From Indolivaga macrotermitis (lineage in GTDB: Bacteria; Bacteroidota; Bacteroidia; Bacteroidales; Dysgonomonadaceae): a stretch of 64,000 nt of DNA. The stretch's first letter is position 1; each line of letters opens with the position of its first letter. Below are positions 42,139 through 51,774 of the stretch, in pieces. A program made the position numbers and the translations under genes. The stretch is from contig NZ_FQUC01000003.1 of the NCBI RefSeq assembly GCF_900128985.1, forward strand, positions 1 through 64,000, written 5' to 3'. The notes beneath the pieces were generated by a model. That model worked only from the letters and a program-made list of their open reading frames with translations, did not search any database and was not told the DNA's origin.

Positions 42139-44091
42139 ATGAGGTTATACAGGTTTTACGTCATTATTATCTGTTTTCTTTTGAGCGGTGTTATATGTAA
42201 TTCGTATTCAAAAGCGTTGCTGCCTGCATATTTTTCCGATAATATGGTTATACAGCGAAACAGCATATTAACTTTCCCGGGAAAATCGGAGCCAAATAAG
42301 GAAGTAGTATTGCGAACAGGTTGGGATAATAAAGAATATACAGCTAAAGCAGATAAAAATGGTATTTGGAGCATTGAAATCACTACTCCTGATGCCGGAG
42401 GTCCATACCGAATTACCGTTTCGGACGGAGATTTACTTATCCTGAATAATGTTTTGGTTGGAGATATTTGGTTTTGCTCCGGGCAGTCTAATATGGAAAT
42501 GCCTGTTGGCGGATGGGGTGAGGTATTGAATTATGAGCAAGAAATAAAGGAAGCTAATTATCCATCCATTCGTCTGTTGCAAGTAAAAAAAGCAACAGCG
42601 CTGACACCCTCTGATGATGTTGATGTAAATATGAATAGATGGCAAGAGTGTAATTCGGCTGCAATTCCGGAATTTTCGGCAATAGCTTATTTTTATGCCC
42701 GCCAGTTGTGGAACGATTTAGGTGTTCCGATTGGGGTCATTGACTGTACGTGGGGTGGTACTCCTGCTGAAGCATGGATAAGCCATAATACTCTCCAGCA
42801 TGTAGATGGATATCAGGAGGAAACTGTTGTAATGGCGCAATATGGTTTTGATAAAAAAAGATTGCAACAGCTATATCAACAGAAAATGAATGATAGAAAT
42901 AAAATGTTGATAGATAAAGATAGAGGATTCTTGAATAGTATTCCTCAATGGATTTCTTCGCTACAGACAGGAGATGATTGTTTCAGGATGGATCTCCCCG
43001 GATATTGGGAATCCCGGGGATTGGAGAATTTCGATGGCATCATATGGTTTCAGAAGGAAATAGATATACCAACTGATTGGCAAGGTAAAGATATCGAACT
43101 TAGTTTGGGCATGATTGACGATGAGGATATTACATATTATAATGGAGTACAGATAGCTACAGGAGAAGGATATATGACTCCCCGGAAGTACATAATCCCT
43201 GGTCATTTAGTCGAGGGTGGTAAAGGATTGATTACAATACGCGTTACAGACCATATGGGAGAGGGTGGAATTCATGGCGAACCTGAAAGCTTATTTGTAA
43301 AGGTAAATGAAAAGAAAATACCGATATCCGGAACATGGAATTACAAGATTGGTCTGTCAAAAGAAGAATTTCCACAGATGTCTGTTTCTCCCGAAAGTTC
43401 AAGTTATCCCACAGTTTTGTATAATAAAATGGTTCATCCATTTACAAAGTTTCCTATCAAAGGTGTTATCTGGTACCAAGGGGAAGCCAATGTAGATAGA
43501 GCAGACAAATATTCTAATTTATTTCAGGCATTAATAATGGACTGGAGAAACCGGTGGGGGCAAGAGTTTCCCTTCTATTTTGTACAGCTGGCAAATTTTA
43601 TGGATCATAAAGCTGTACAACCCGACTCGAAATGGGCATCACTGAGGGACGCTCAGGCTCAGGCTTTGCATCTGAATAATACAGGAATGGCAGTTGCTAT
43701 TGATTTGGGAGAGGCTAAGAATATACATCCAAAAAATAAACAGGCGGTGGCAAACAGGTTGGCGGATTTAGCATTATCTCAGACATATGGGAAAAATGTA
43801 TCTTTAGAAGTTCCGGCTTTAATAGATTATTATATATCGGGAGACTCATTGACTCTGGTTTTTGATGGTCATTTATACTCTGCGGACGAATATGTAAAAG
43901 GCTTTATTATATCCGGACCTGATAACATATTTTATTCGGCTTTAGCTACGATAAATGGAAATGAGGTGATATTGAGATCTCCTTCTGTAAGAATGCCGAT
44001 AGCTGCCCGTTATGGATGGGCAGATAACCCTGAGTGTAATTTAAAAGGATTGTCCGGTTATCCGGTTGCTCCATTCAGAACAGATCAATAA
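42139..44091 (+). CDS. SGNH carbohydrate acetylesterase (sialate O-acetylesterase-like), PUL 1
   Basis: The 650-residue protein removes O-acetyl groups. The nucleophile Ser117 lies in the SGNH block CSGQSNMEMPV, and WYQGEANVDRADKYSNLF and AIDLGEAKNIHPKNK supply the other family blocks, the last with the catalytic His. A beta-galactosidase-like jelly-roll domain is inserted at about 285-395 (GIIWFQKEIDIPTDWQGKD), making it much longer than the PUL 2 esterase at 57110. A signal peptide is present. It is the last gene of PUL 1. Acetylated mannan or xyloglucan side chains are candidate substrates. Confidence 0.88.
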   Translation: MRLYRFYVIIICFLLSGVICNSYSKALLPAYFSDNMVIQRNSILTFPGKSEPNKEVVLRTGWDNKEYTAKADKNGIWSIEITTPDAGGPYRITVSDGDLLILNNVLVGDIWFCSGQSNMEMPVGGWGEVLNYEQEIKEANYPSIRLLQVKKATALTPSDDVDVNMNRWQECNSAAIPEFSAIAYFYARQLWNDLGVPIGVIDCTWGGTPAEAWISHNTLQHVDGYQEETVVMAQYGFDKKRLQQLYQQKMNDRNKMLIDKDRGFLNSIPQWISSLQTGDDCFRMDLPGYWESRGLENFDGIIWFQKEIDIPTDWQGKDIELSLGMIDDEDITYYNGVQIATGEGYMTPRKYIIPGHLVEGGKGLITIRVTDHMGEGGIHGEPESLFVKVNEKKIPISGTWNYKIGLSKEEFPQMSVSPESSSYPTVLYNKMVHPFTKFPIKGVIWYQGEANVDRADKYSNLFQALIMDWRNRWGQEFPFYFVQLANFMDHKAVQPDSKWASLRDAQAQALHLNNTGMAVAIDLGEAKNIHPKNKQAVANRLADLALSQTYGKNVSLEVPALIDYYISGDSLTLVFDGHLYSADEYVKGFIISGPDNIFYSALATINGNEVILRSPSVRMPIAARYGWADNPECNLKGLSGYPVAPFRTDQ

Positions 44092-44658
44092 TGATAATAT
44101 TTTTGAGGGATGGCTAAATGGAACAGATTACCGCACTTCTGAGTATCTGTCCTAGAGTTGTTATTCTTTTATAATAAATAGTAAATATGGTTTGAAAGGC
44201 GAGCAAACCTAGTATATTGGCCTATTCGGATAAAATAGGCCAATATAATTTTGTTACGACGAGATTTATTTTGTATTTCAAATTCTCTTTTCCCCTCTGT
44301 TTTCAACCTTTCTTATATTCAACTTTTTATATAAAAAGTAATAATTATTATTCTGCATTTTACTTTATTGATCTTTAATTCTTAAGGCGAATTTTGTGAC
44401 TTTTTCTATATTTTGCTTAACAACTTTACGATACATTCCTCCATACACATATTCTCAGCTATTACTAGCAGGACATCAATAAGTCTATTTTATAATTCAA
44501 TTCTATTTATAAACGACGAAACTCTACCAAAAGAAATCCTTCAAGTGTTATAAAGGATATCTATAATATGTTATTGTTATAAATTGGCAGTTTTATGTTA
44601 TTGTCGTAATATAAAAAGGCACAACTTTGAATTACGAACTTAAATAAAGTGTAATGCT
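44092..44658. other. 567-base gap between the PULs, with terminator and possible PUL 2 promoter
   Basis: The terminator at 44214-44250 closes PUL 1. Nearer to susC of PUL 2, CAACTTTG (44622-44629) resembles a -7 box with one mismatch and TTG (44601-44603) sits 18 bases upstream, the same spacing as in the PUL 1 promoter candidate. The rest is AT-rich and shows no gene. Confidence 0.4.
44214..44250 (+). terminator. Terminator of PUL 1
   Basis: ATATTGGCCTATT and AATAGGCCAATAT form a 13-bp stem around an 8-base loop, followed by AATTTTG. It lies about 120 bases past the acetylesterase stop. Confidence 0.8.
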
Positions 44659-47600
44659 ATGGACTTAAAAAAAATGCTATCGAAGAAAATGAGTATATCT
44701 CTGATTCTTCTTTTGTTTGGGTGTCTACCAATTATTGCTCAAACTATCAACGTAGAAGGAAAGGTAACTGATATTAAAGGAGAAGAACTTCCCGGAGTAA
44801 GTGTTTCGTTAAAAGGAACTACTTCTGGTACAATGACCGATGCCGGGGGACTTTATAATTTCAGTGTGCCAAAAACAGATCAGCCTGTATTGGTATTTAC
44901 TTATATGGGTTATAAAACCAAAGAAATTACCCTGATTAATACTCAGACAAAATACGATGTAGTTCTGGAAGAAACATCTAAATATCTGGATGAGGTGGTT
45001 GTGGTTGCTTATGGTGTGCAGAAAAAAGCCAATCTGACAGGAGCTGTATCGTCACTACGTGTAGACGATATAAAGGATATTCCGGTCTCTAACACATCCA
45101 GCCTTTTGCAAGGACGTATGAGTGGAGTTACTGTAAGTAGTTTTTCTGCTCAACCGGGAAAAGATAGTGATGTGGAAATCCGTATAAGGGGTATCGGAAC
45201 CTTTGGCAATAGTAATCCTTTAGTATTGATCGATGGTGTAGAAGGAAGTTTGAGCAGTGTAGCGCCAAACGATATAGAAAGTATCTCGGTATTGAAGGAT
45301 GCTGCTTCTGCTGCGATCTATGGTGTTCGTGCCGCTAATGGGGTTATTCTGGTGACAACTAAACGCGGAACCGGAGCTAACAAACTTTCGTATAGTGGAA
45401 CCTTTGGTGTTCAGTCGGCAACTGTTTTACCCGAATTTCTCGATTCATGGCAGTGGGCAACTCTCTTTAATGAACAGAATAATGCATTAGGCGGCGATGC
45501 ACCTAACCGTAATTATACTCCCGAAATGATTAATGCCCTTAAAACCGGCTCGGACAAACAACATTTTGCCAATACCAATTGGATGAAAGAAATTTTCAGA
45601 ACCGCACCGATCCAAAATCACTATTTATCAGCAACCGGAGGCGGTCAGAACTCTAATTATCTGGCATCTTTAGGTTATATGAAACAGGACGGGATCATGA
45701 AAGGTACAGATACCGAGCGTATAAATTTCCGACTGAATGCCGATAGTAAATATCTTAATATGGTAACATTCGGGATGAATACTGCAGGAAGCTATCAGAA
45801 AACAGGAGAACCGCTGGGTGGTACATGGAGCATCTTTAACCAGATAATAGATCAGACCAGACCAACAATACCTGTGAAATATGATAATGGTAAATGGGGA
45901 CAATACGACGGCAACCCTAATTTTCCACTATATCAAAGTAATCCGGTAGAGCTGACTACAATGTCTTCTCAGCAAAACACCTATAAATTTGATGGAAAAG
46001 TCTATTTGGATATTGAGCCGATAAAAAATCTGCACTTCAAAACCAGTTTTGCTTATCAGTATAACCAAGCTAATTACTCGGCTTTTGAGCCCACCCATAA
46101 TCATTATAAATCGGATGGAAGCTATATCACAAGTGGTGTTGCCTCATTAGAAGAGCAAAAAGCTCAACAGCAACAATGGATAAATGAAAATATTGTTACA
46201 TATAATCTCGATTTAGAAAAAATTCATTCATTCGGATTTTTAGTGGGACAATCTTCTCAATATAATGGAAATAAAACTTCAAATGCAAAAGGTGAAGGAT
46301 TCTTGAGTAATGATATTCATGTAATGAATGCTGCCAAAACAACATCTGCTACAGGATGGGAAGAAGAAGCCACCCTACGTTCATTCTTCGGACGTGTTAA
46401 TTATTCTTATTACAATCGTTATTTGGCAGAGGTCAATCTCCGTCGGGACGAGTCCTCAAGAATACCAAAGAAAAACCGGGTAGGTTATTTTCCTTCGGTT
46501 TCTGCAGGCTGGAATATTGCTGAAGAAAGTTTTTTACAGAAACAAAGTACAATAGATGCCCTTAAATTGAGAGTAAGTTGGGGTAAACTGGGTAATCAGG
46601 ATATTGGTTTTTATCCTTTTGCACAAACTTATAACCTTGGATTGGATAATTATATATGGGGCAATAATAAGATTTCCGGAGCAGCATTGGCCAGTGCAGC
46701 AAATCCCGATATCAAATGGGAAACAACAACAACTACCGATATAGGTTTGGATGCTGTATTTGCAAAAAACAAACTAAGTCTTACTTTCGATTATTTCAAT
46801 AAAGTTTCGTCAGACATATTACTACAGCTACCGGTTAGTGCTTTGATTGGAGTTGATGAAGCACCATATGTAAACGCAGCAGAAGTCAAAAATACAGGAT
46901 GGGAAATAAGCCTGGGCTATAATGATAAGTGGAATGACTTTTCTTTTGGTGCAAATCTTAATTTCAGTCATGTGAAAAACGAGATTACCAGTGTTAGCGG
47001 ACGTAAGGACTGGATTAATGACTGGACTATCAATTTGGCCGGAAACCCTATAGGTTCATATTACGGATATGTAGCAGATGGGCTATATACTACTCAAGAG
47101 CAGATAGACAATGCACCTGTCGGTATTGGAAATCCCCGTATCGGAGATATCCGCTATCTGGATATCAGTGGTCCTGACGGAGTGCCCGATGGAGAAATAA
47201 CTGACAAGGATCGTACTATTATTGGGAATCCTTTTCCAAAAATCACATATAGCCTGAACCTTACTGCTGGATATAAGCACTTTGACTTTTCTGCATTCTT
47301 TCAAGGCATAGGCAATGTTGATCGTATTGTTATGGATTACCCCTCGATAGGAGGTGGAGCCACAAAGGAAATATGGAGCCGATATAATGCCAGTGAAAAT
47401 CCTGACGGAACATATCCATCTTTAGGTAATTCAACGTATAATGCTCTTCCATCTTCTTTTTGGATTAAAAGTGCATCCTATCTGAGACTAAAGAATTTAG
47501 AGATTGGTTACTCACTACCTTCTTCTATACTTAGTAAAGCCAGGGTACAAGGTTTAAGAGTATTTATATCTGCTCAGAACCTGATTACTTTCACCGGAAT

Positions 47601-47697
47601 CAAAAATTATGATCCTGAAAAATATGCAGCAGACAGTCGAAATTGGACTTATCCGAATGCTAAAACATTTTCAGTAGGATTAAACATAAATCTATAA
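44659..47697 (+). CDS. SusC-like TonB-dependent transporter, PUL 2
   Basis: The 1012-residue outer-membrane importer has a signal peptide ending near PIIAQ, the regulatory-like domain (VEGKVTDIKGEELPGVSVSLKGTTSG), TonB-box region DEVVVVAYGVQKKANLTGAV and plug (IESISVLKDAASAAIYGVRAANGVILVTTKRG). The C-terminus SVGLNINL fits an outer-membrane barrel. It starts with ATG at 44659 and shares a transcript with susD 23 bases later. Base composition is near the AT-rich background (20 of 60 G or C counted at 46561-46620), unlike the PUL 1 partner. Confidence 0.96.
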   Translation: MDLKKMLSKKMSISLILLLFGCLPIIAQTINVEGKVTDIKGEELPGVSVSLKGTTSGTMTDAGGLYNFSVPKTDQPVLVFTYMGYKTKEITLINTQTKYDVVLEETSKYLDEVVVVAYGVQKKANLTGAVSSLRVDDIKDIPVSNTSSLLQGRMSGVTVSSFSAQPGKDSDVEIRIRGIGTFGNSNPLVLIDGVEGSLSSVAPNDIESISVLKDAASAAIYGVRAANGVILVTTKRGTGANKLSYSGTFGVQSATVLPEFLDSWQWATLFNEQNNALGGDAPNRNYTPEMINALKTGSDKQHFANTNWMKEIFRTAPIQNHYLSATGGGQNSNYLASLGYMKQDGIMKGTDTERINFRLNADSKYLNMVTFGMNTAGSYQKTGEPLGGTWSIFNQIIDQTRPTIPVKYDNGKWGQYDGNPNFPLYQSNPVELTTMSSQQNTYKFDGKVYLDIEPIKNLHFKTSFAYQYNQANYSAFEPTHNHYKSDGSYITSGVASLEEQKAQQQQWINENIVTYNLDLEKIHSFGFLVGQSSQYNGNKTSNAKGEGFLSNDIHVMNAAKTTSATGWEEEATLRSFFGRVNYSYYNRYLAEVNLRRDESSRIPKKNRVGYFPSVSAGWNIAEESFLQKQSTIDALKLRVSWGKLGNQDIGFYPFAQTYNLGLDNYIWGNNKISGAALASAANPDIKWETTTTTDIGLDAVFAKNKLSLTFDYFNKVSSDILLQLPVSALIGVDEAPYVNAAEVKNTGWEISLGYNDKWNDFSFGANLNFSHVKNEITSVSGRKDWINDWTINLAGNPIGSYYGYVADGLYTTQEQIDNAPVGIGNPRIGDIRYLDISGPDGVPDGEITDKDRTIIGNPFPKITYSLNLTAGYKHFDFSAFFQGIGNVDRIVMDYPSIGGGATKEIWSRYNASENPDGTYPSLGNSTYNALPSSFWIKSASYLRLKNLEIGYSLPSSILSKARVQGLRVFISAQNLITFTGIKNYDPEKYAADSRNWTYPNAKTFSVGLNINL

Positions 47698-47720
47698 CTA
47701 TAACATAACAATAATACGCC

Positions 47721-49250
47721 ATGAAAAGAATTAAGATACAATTAGTAACACTAATTATAGGCTTGGGCTTTATCTTGCCTTCTTGTTCCGATTTTCTGGA
47801 TCAGGAAAATCCATCTTCTGCTTCTTCCGGATCGTACTGGAACAATAAGCAAGAAGCCGAGGCTATGTTAGGTGGATGTTACGGGGTGTTGCAGCAACAA
47901 GGTCTATACTTCAATTATTATAATGGGGCCGATCCCAGAGCATTGGATGGTTTTGGAACAACAGATGGCTCCAGCGGTTGGTGGTTTTGGTCTCCGGCGG
48001 ATAATGCTTTGAGCTGGGGACAACTTTCCCCGTCTCAGGAATTGGTTGAAGTCGTATGGGATGCATGTTATAAAGGCATTGCAAGATGTAATGAAATTAT
48101 TTTGTATGTGCCCCAGATGGGACCTGATAAAATAGAACAGGCTGATGCTGACAGGATAGTGGGTGAAGCAAAATTTTTACGTGCTTTCTTTTATAATTAT
48201 TTGACTTCTCTATACCGTGATGTTCCGTTATCCACAGAACCTACTTCGACAGGATATATTTCTAAAAGTTCTAAAGCGGATGTTGTTCAGTTTATAACCG
48301 AAGACCTGAAAAAGGTTGTGGAGTCGGACGCACTTCCTGATAAAATATCTGCAGAGGAAAGAGGTCGGGCAGACAAAGGCGCTGCATGGGCTTTGTTATG
48401 CAGGATATACTTATACAACCAGAAATGGGCGGAAGCGGCCTCTGCTGCGCAGAAAGTGATCGACTTGGGCTATAATCTCGAAGATAATTATTTGAAATTA
48501 TTTAGCGAAGCAGGTAACAATAGTCAAGAAGTGTTATTTGCGGTACGATTCAGTGCTACTATTGATGGTACAGAAAACAAGATGAGAGGATTCTTATCTA
48601 CTCGAAATAACGAAAACTACTATACTCCTATAACTGTTACAGGTGACTTGTTAAATGAATATTACGATAAAAACGGAAAGACTTTGAGTAAAACGTCTTT
48701 TACTTCTGAAGAACTTCTCGACCCTGCAAACAGAGATCCTCGCTGGGGATATAACTTTATAGGAATAGAAGAAACATGGAAAAGTGATGACTGGATCAAT
48801 TGGTACCAGGTACTTAGTGGGCATATAAACAAATATCAGGATTATACAGTAACTGAAAAATTCTACGACGACCAGGATTACTACGTTATTCGTTATGCTG
48901 ATGTATTACTGATGCGCGCTGAAGCGTTGGCAAACAGTAGCGGCAGTCAAAGTGAAATAGAAGGTCTGATCAATCAGGTACGCGACCGTGCAAGTGTAAG
49001 AATGCCACATGTTACAGCCGCAGAAATTTCAGAGGCAGGAGGCATTCTGAACGTAGTCAAACATGAACGTAGAGTGGAACTTGCTTTCGAAGGTCATCGT
49101 TATTTCGATTTGAAGCGTTGGGGAGAATACAATAAATTATCTGAATACGCATACGTTGGTGAAGCTAAATCTCAAGTTTGGCCTATCCCTCAAAAAGAGC
49201 TAGATAACAATAAAGCTCTGACCCAGGCTCCGGAATGGGGAGGTGAATAA
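47721..49250 (+). CDS. SusD-like glycan-binding lipoprotein, PUL 2
   Basis: The 509-residue lipoprotein has lipobox PSC (C22) and the family opening SDFLDQENPSSASSGSYWNN. TPR-like helices (EAKFLRAFFYNYL) and the C-terminal HERRVELAFEGHRYFDLKRWG and VWPIPQKELDNN signature are clear. It caps the preceding SusC. No SusE-like surface protein follows; instead a 14-bp perfect hairpin separates it from the enzyme genes. Glycan-binding aromatic residues cannot be assigned by eye. Confidence 0.95.
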   Translation: MKRIKIQLVTLIIGLGFILPSCSDFLDQENPSSASSGSYWNNKQEAEAMLGGCYGVLQQQGLYFNYYNGADPRALDGFGTTDGSSGWWFWSPADNALSWGQLSPSQELVEVVWDACYKGIARCNEIILYVPQMGPDKIEQADADRIVGEAKFLRAFFYNYLTSLYRDVPLSTEPTSTGYISKSSKADVVQFITEDLKKVVESDALPDKISAEERGRADKGAAWALLCRIYLYNQKWAEAASAAQKVIDLGYNLEDNYLKLFSEAGNNSQEVLFAVRFSATIDGTENKMRGFLSTRNNENYYTPITVTGDLLNEYYDKNGKTLSKTSFTSEELLDPANRDPRWGYNFIGIEETWKSDDWINWYQVLSGHINKYQDYTVTEKFYDDQDYYVIRYADVLLMRAEALANSSGSQSEIEGLINQVRDRASVRMPHVTAAEISEAGGILNVVKHERRVELAFEGHRYFDLKRWGEYNKLSEYAYVGEAKSQVWPIPQKELDNNKALTQAPEWGGE

Positions 49251-49271
49251 TTCACATAATTAAAAAAGTAA

Positions 49272-49307
49272 CATTGAGTTATCTGTATAAAAGCAGATAA
49301 CTCAATG
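49272..49307 (+). other. Perfect intercistronic hairpin between susD and the enzymes of PUL 2
   Basis: CATTGAGTTATCTG (49272-49285) pairs without mismatch with CAGATAACTCAATG (49294-49307) around an 8-base loop. There is no T-run, so it may block 3' exonucleases and stabilise the susC-susD part of the message more than end transcription. Confidence 0.7.
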
Positions 49308-49368
49308 AATCTAAGACTGCATTTACAAGCCTTATAGGGCATGTTACATTCCGCAAAAGACAATAGAA

Positions 49369-51768
49369 ATGAAAAGAAACCATATTATATTATTTCTCTC
49401 AATTATCATAGGATTAGTTAGTTGCAAAAAGACAGACGACGAAGTGCGTACACAACTATTCGATGATAACTGGCTATTTCATTATGGAGATATAGTGAAC
49501 GGAGAAAATCCGACATTAGACGATTCGCAATGGAGAAAACTTGATTTGCCTCACGACTGGACTATCGAGGATATTCCGGGAACAGATTCTCCTTTCGATT
49601 CTACTGTTGTCAATGGCGTAGCCAGCGGGTTTACACGGGGAGGCACCGGTTGGTACAGAAAACATTTCCATATAAATAAATCGCAGGCTGGAAAAAGCTT
49701 CTATATACAGTTCGATGGTGTATATATGAATTCTGATGTCTGGATCAACGGTCAGCATTTGGGTAATCAATTTTATGGTTACTCCACATTCGGCTATGAT
49801 ATTACTGATTATCTGAAATTCGGAGAAGACAATCTTATTGCAGTACAGGTGAAGACAGAAACTGTAACTTCCCGTTGGTACTCAGGTTCGGGTATTTACC
49901 GCCATGTTTGGCTGACATCTACATCGCCGTTACATGTAGACAATTACGGTACGGTTATTACCACTCCCGAAGTTTCGGAACAACAAGCCAAAGTAACTGT
50001 TTCATCTACATTAGTTAACGCTACATCTGAAAATGTAGACGCTATCCTTAAGTTCAAAATATTAGATACAAACAAAAAAGTTGTTGTACAGAAAGAACAA
50101 AGATTCAGTATATCCCAAAATAACAAAACGACTGTAGAGCAGGATTTAATTGTAGAAACTCCAGACTTATGGTCGACCGATCATCCTTCTCTTTACACAC
50201 TCGTTACAGAAATAGAACACAATAATAAAATAACGGACAAGACAGAAGATATTTTTGGTATCCGTTCTATCCGGTTCGATTCCGAAAAAGGGTTTCTTCT
50301 TAATGGAAAAGAAATAAAACTGAAGGGGGGATGTATTCACCATGATAATGGGCCATTAGGAGCAATGGCATTTGATCGTGCGGAAGAACGAAAAGTGGAA
50401 CTTCATAAGGCCGCAGGATTTAATGCTCTCCGTATGGCGCACAATCCACCGTCTCCGGCTCTTCTCGATGCCTGTGACCGATTGGGAATATTAGTTATCG
50501 ACGAAGCTTTTGATGTATGGAAATATGGCCACTTTGAAGAAGACTATTCTAAGCGTTTCGACGAACTGTGGAAATCAGATCTGCGAAGTATGATATTGCG
50601 CGATCGTAATCATCCTTCTGTTATTATGTGGAGTATTGGCAATGAGATTAAGCAAAATGATACGGAAGAGATGGCTAATCTATCTCAGGAGTTAGCCGAA
50701 TATACACGTTCTATTGACAGTACTCGCCCGGTAACGGCAGGAGTAAATTCCGTTTCATCAAAGAAAGATGCTTATTTGAAGACTCTTGATGTTGCCGGAT
50801 ATAATTATTCTCCAAAAGAATATGTTACAGGCCATGAACGTAACCCCGATCAATTGATTTATGCCTCCGAATCATATGCCAGTCAGGCTTACGATTACTG
50901 GAAGGATGTTGAAAAATATCAATGGATTATCGGCGATTTTATATGGACATCATTCGACTATATCGGCGAAGCCAGTATTGGATGGTATGGTTATTATCTG
51001 GAGCAAAGCTTCTATCCATTTTATATGGCATACTGTGGAGATATTGATATATGTGGCATAAGACGCCCTCAATCATATTATAGAGAAACACTGTGGAGCA
51101 AGCAACCAATTACTCACATAAGTGTAACACCGCCTGTACCGTCATTTCCTCTCAATCCTAAAAAAGAAGATTGGAGTATCTGGGATTGGCCAGACGAAAT
51201 AGATTCATGGAATTTCGAAGGATATGAAGGCAAAGACTTGAGCGTGTGGGTATATACTCAATGTGAAGAGGCTGAATTGTTCCTTAATGGTAAATCATTA
51301 GGAAGAAAGAGAAATACAGAACTTACCAAAAACAAACTCGGCTGGAATGTGCCATATCAGAAAGGTATCTTGGATGCTAAGGGGTATAACAATGGAAAAG
51401 AGGTAACCGCATCTGTCCTGAAATCGGCAGATAAGGTCTCTACAATAAGACTTACAGCAGACAAAACTGTTCTGTTGGAAAATGGGCAGGATTTGAGTTA
51501 TATCATAGTAGAACTGATAGATACCGAAGGGAACGTTAGTCCGGTAGCAGATAATTTGGTAACATTCGATGTCTCCGGCGAAGGTTTGCTAGTTGCCGTT
51601 GCTAATTCGAATCCTATGAGTACCGAAAGTTTTCAGAAGAACTATCGTAAAGCATGGAGAGGTAAATGTCTGGCAATTCTAAAATCGGGAAAAAAATCAG
51701 GAAAGATCCTTTTGAAAGCAAGTGTTGAAGGACTACCTCAAGCCGAAATATCAATTGCCATAAAATAA
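49369..51768 (+). CDS. GH2 beta-galactosidase-like enzyme, first of a tandem pair
   Basis: The 799-residue lipoprotein (lipobox LVSC) has the GH2 layout: sugar-binding domain with TGWYRKHFHI and YSGSGIYRHVWL, barrel with the acid/base E426 in MWSIGNEI and nucleophile E501 in YASESYAS, and C-terminal beta domains. The motif set favours beta-galactosidase, though glucuronidases share it. It is clearly a paralogue of the next gene, seven bases away (FHYGDI, LPHDW, GGCIHHDNG in both). Exo-removal of beta-galactose at the surface or in the periplasm is expected. Confidence 0.88.
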   Translation: MKRNHIILFLSIIIGLVSCKKTDDEVRTQLFDDNWLFHYGDIVNGENPTLDDSQWRKLDLPHDWTIEDIPGTDSPFDSTVVNGVASGFTRGGTGWYRKHFHINKSQAGKSFYIQFDGVYMNSDVWINGQHLGNQFYGYSTFGYDITDYLKFGEDNLIAVQVKTETVTSRWYSGSGIYRHVWLTSTSPLHVDNYGTVITTPEVSEQQAKVTVSSTLVNATSENVDAILKFKILDTNKKVVVQKEQRFSISQNNKTTVEQDLIVETPDLWSTDHPSLYTLVTEIEHNNKITDKTEDIFGIRSIRFDSEKGFLLNGKEIKLKGGCIHHDNGPLGAMAFDRAEERKVELHKAAGFNALRMAHNPPSPALLDACDRLGILVIDEAFDVWKYGHFEEDYSKRFDELWKSDLRSMILRDRNHPSVIMWSIGNEIKQNDTEEMANLSQELAEYTRSIDSTRPVTAGVNSVSSKKDAYLKTLDVAGYNYSPKEYVTGHERNPDQLIYASESYASQAYDYWKDVEKYQWIIGDFIWTSFDYIGEASIGWYGYYLEQSFYPFYMAYCGDIDICGIRRPQSYYRETLWSKQPITHISVTPPVPSFPLNPKKEDWSIWDWPDEIDSWNFEGYEGKDLSVWVYTQCEEAELFLNGKSLGRKRNTELTKNKLGWNVPYQKGILDAKGYNNGKEVTASVLKSADKVSTIRLTADKTVLLENGQDLSYIIVELIDTEGNVSPVADNLVTFDVSGEGLLVAVANSNPMSTESFQKNYRKAWRGKCLAILKSGKKSGKILLKASVEGLPQAEISIAIK

Positions 51769-51774
51769 AAGATT

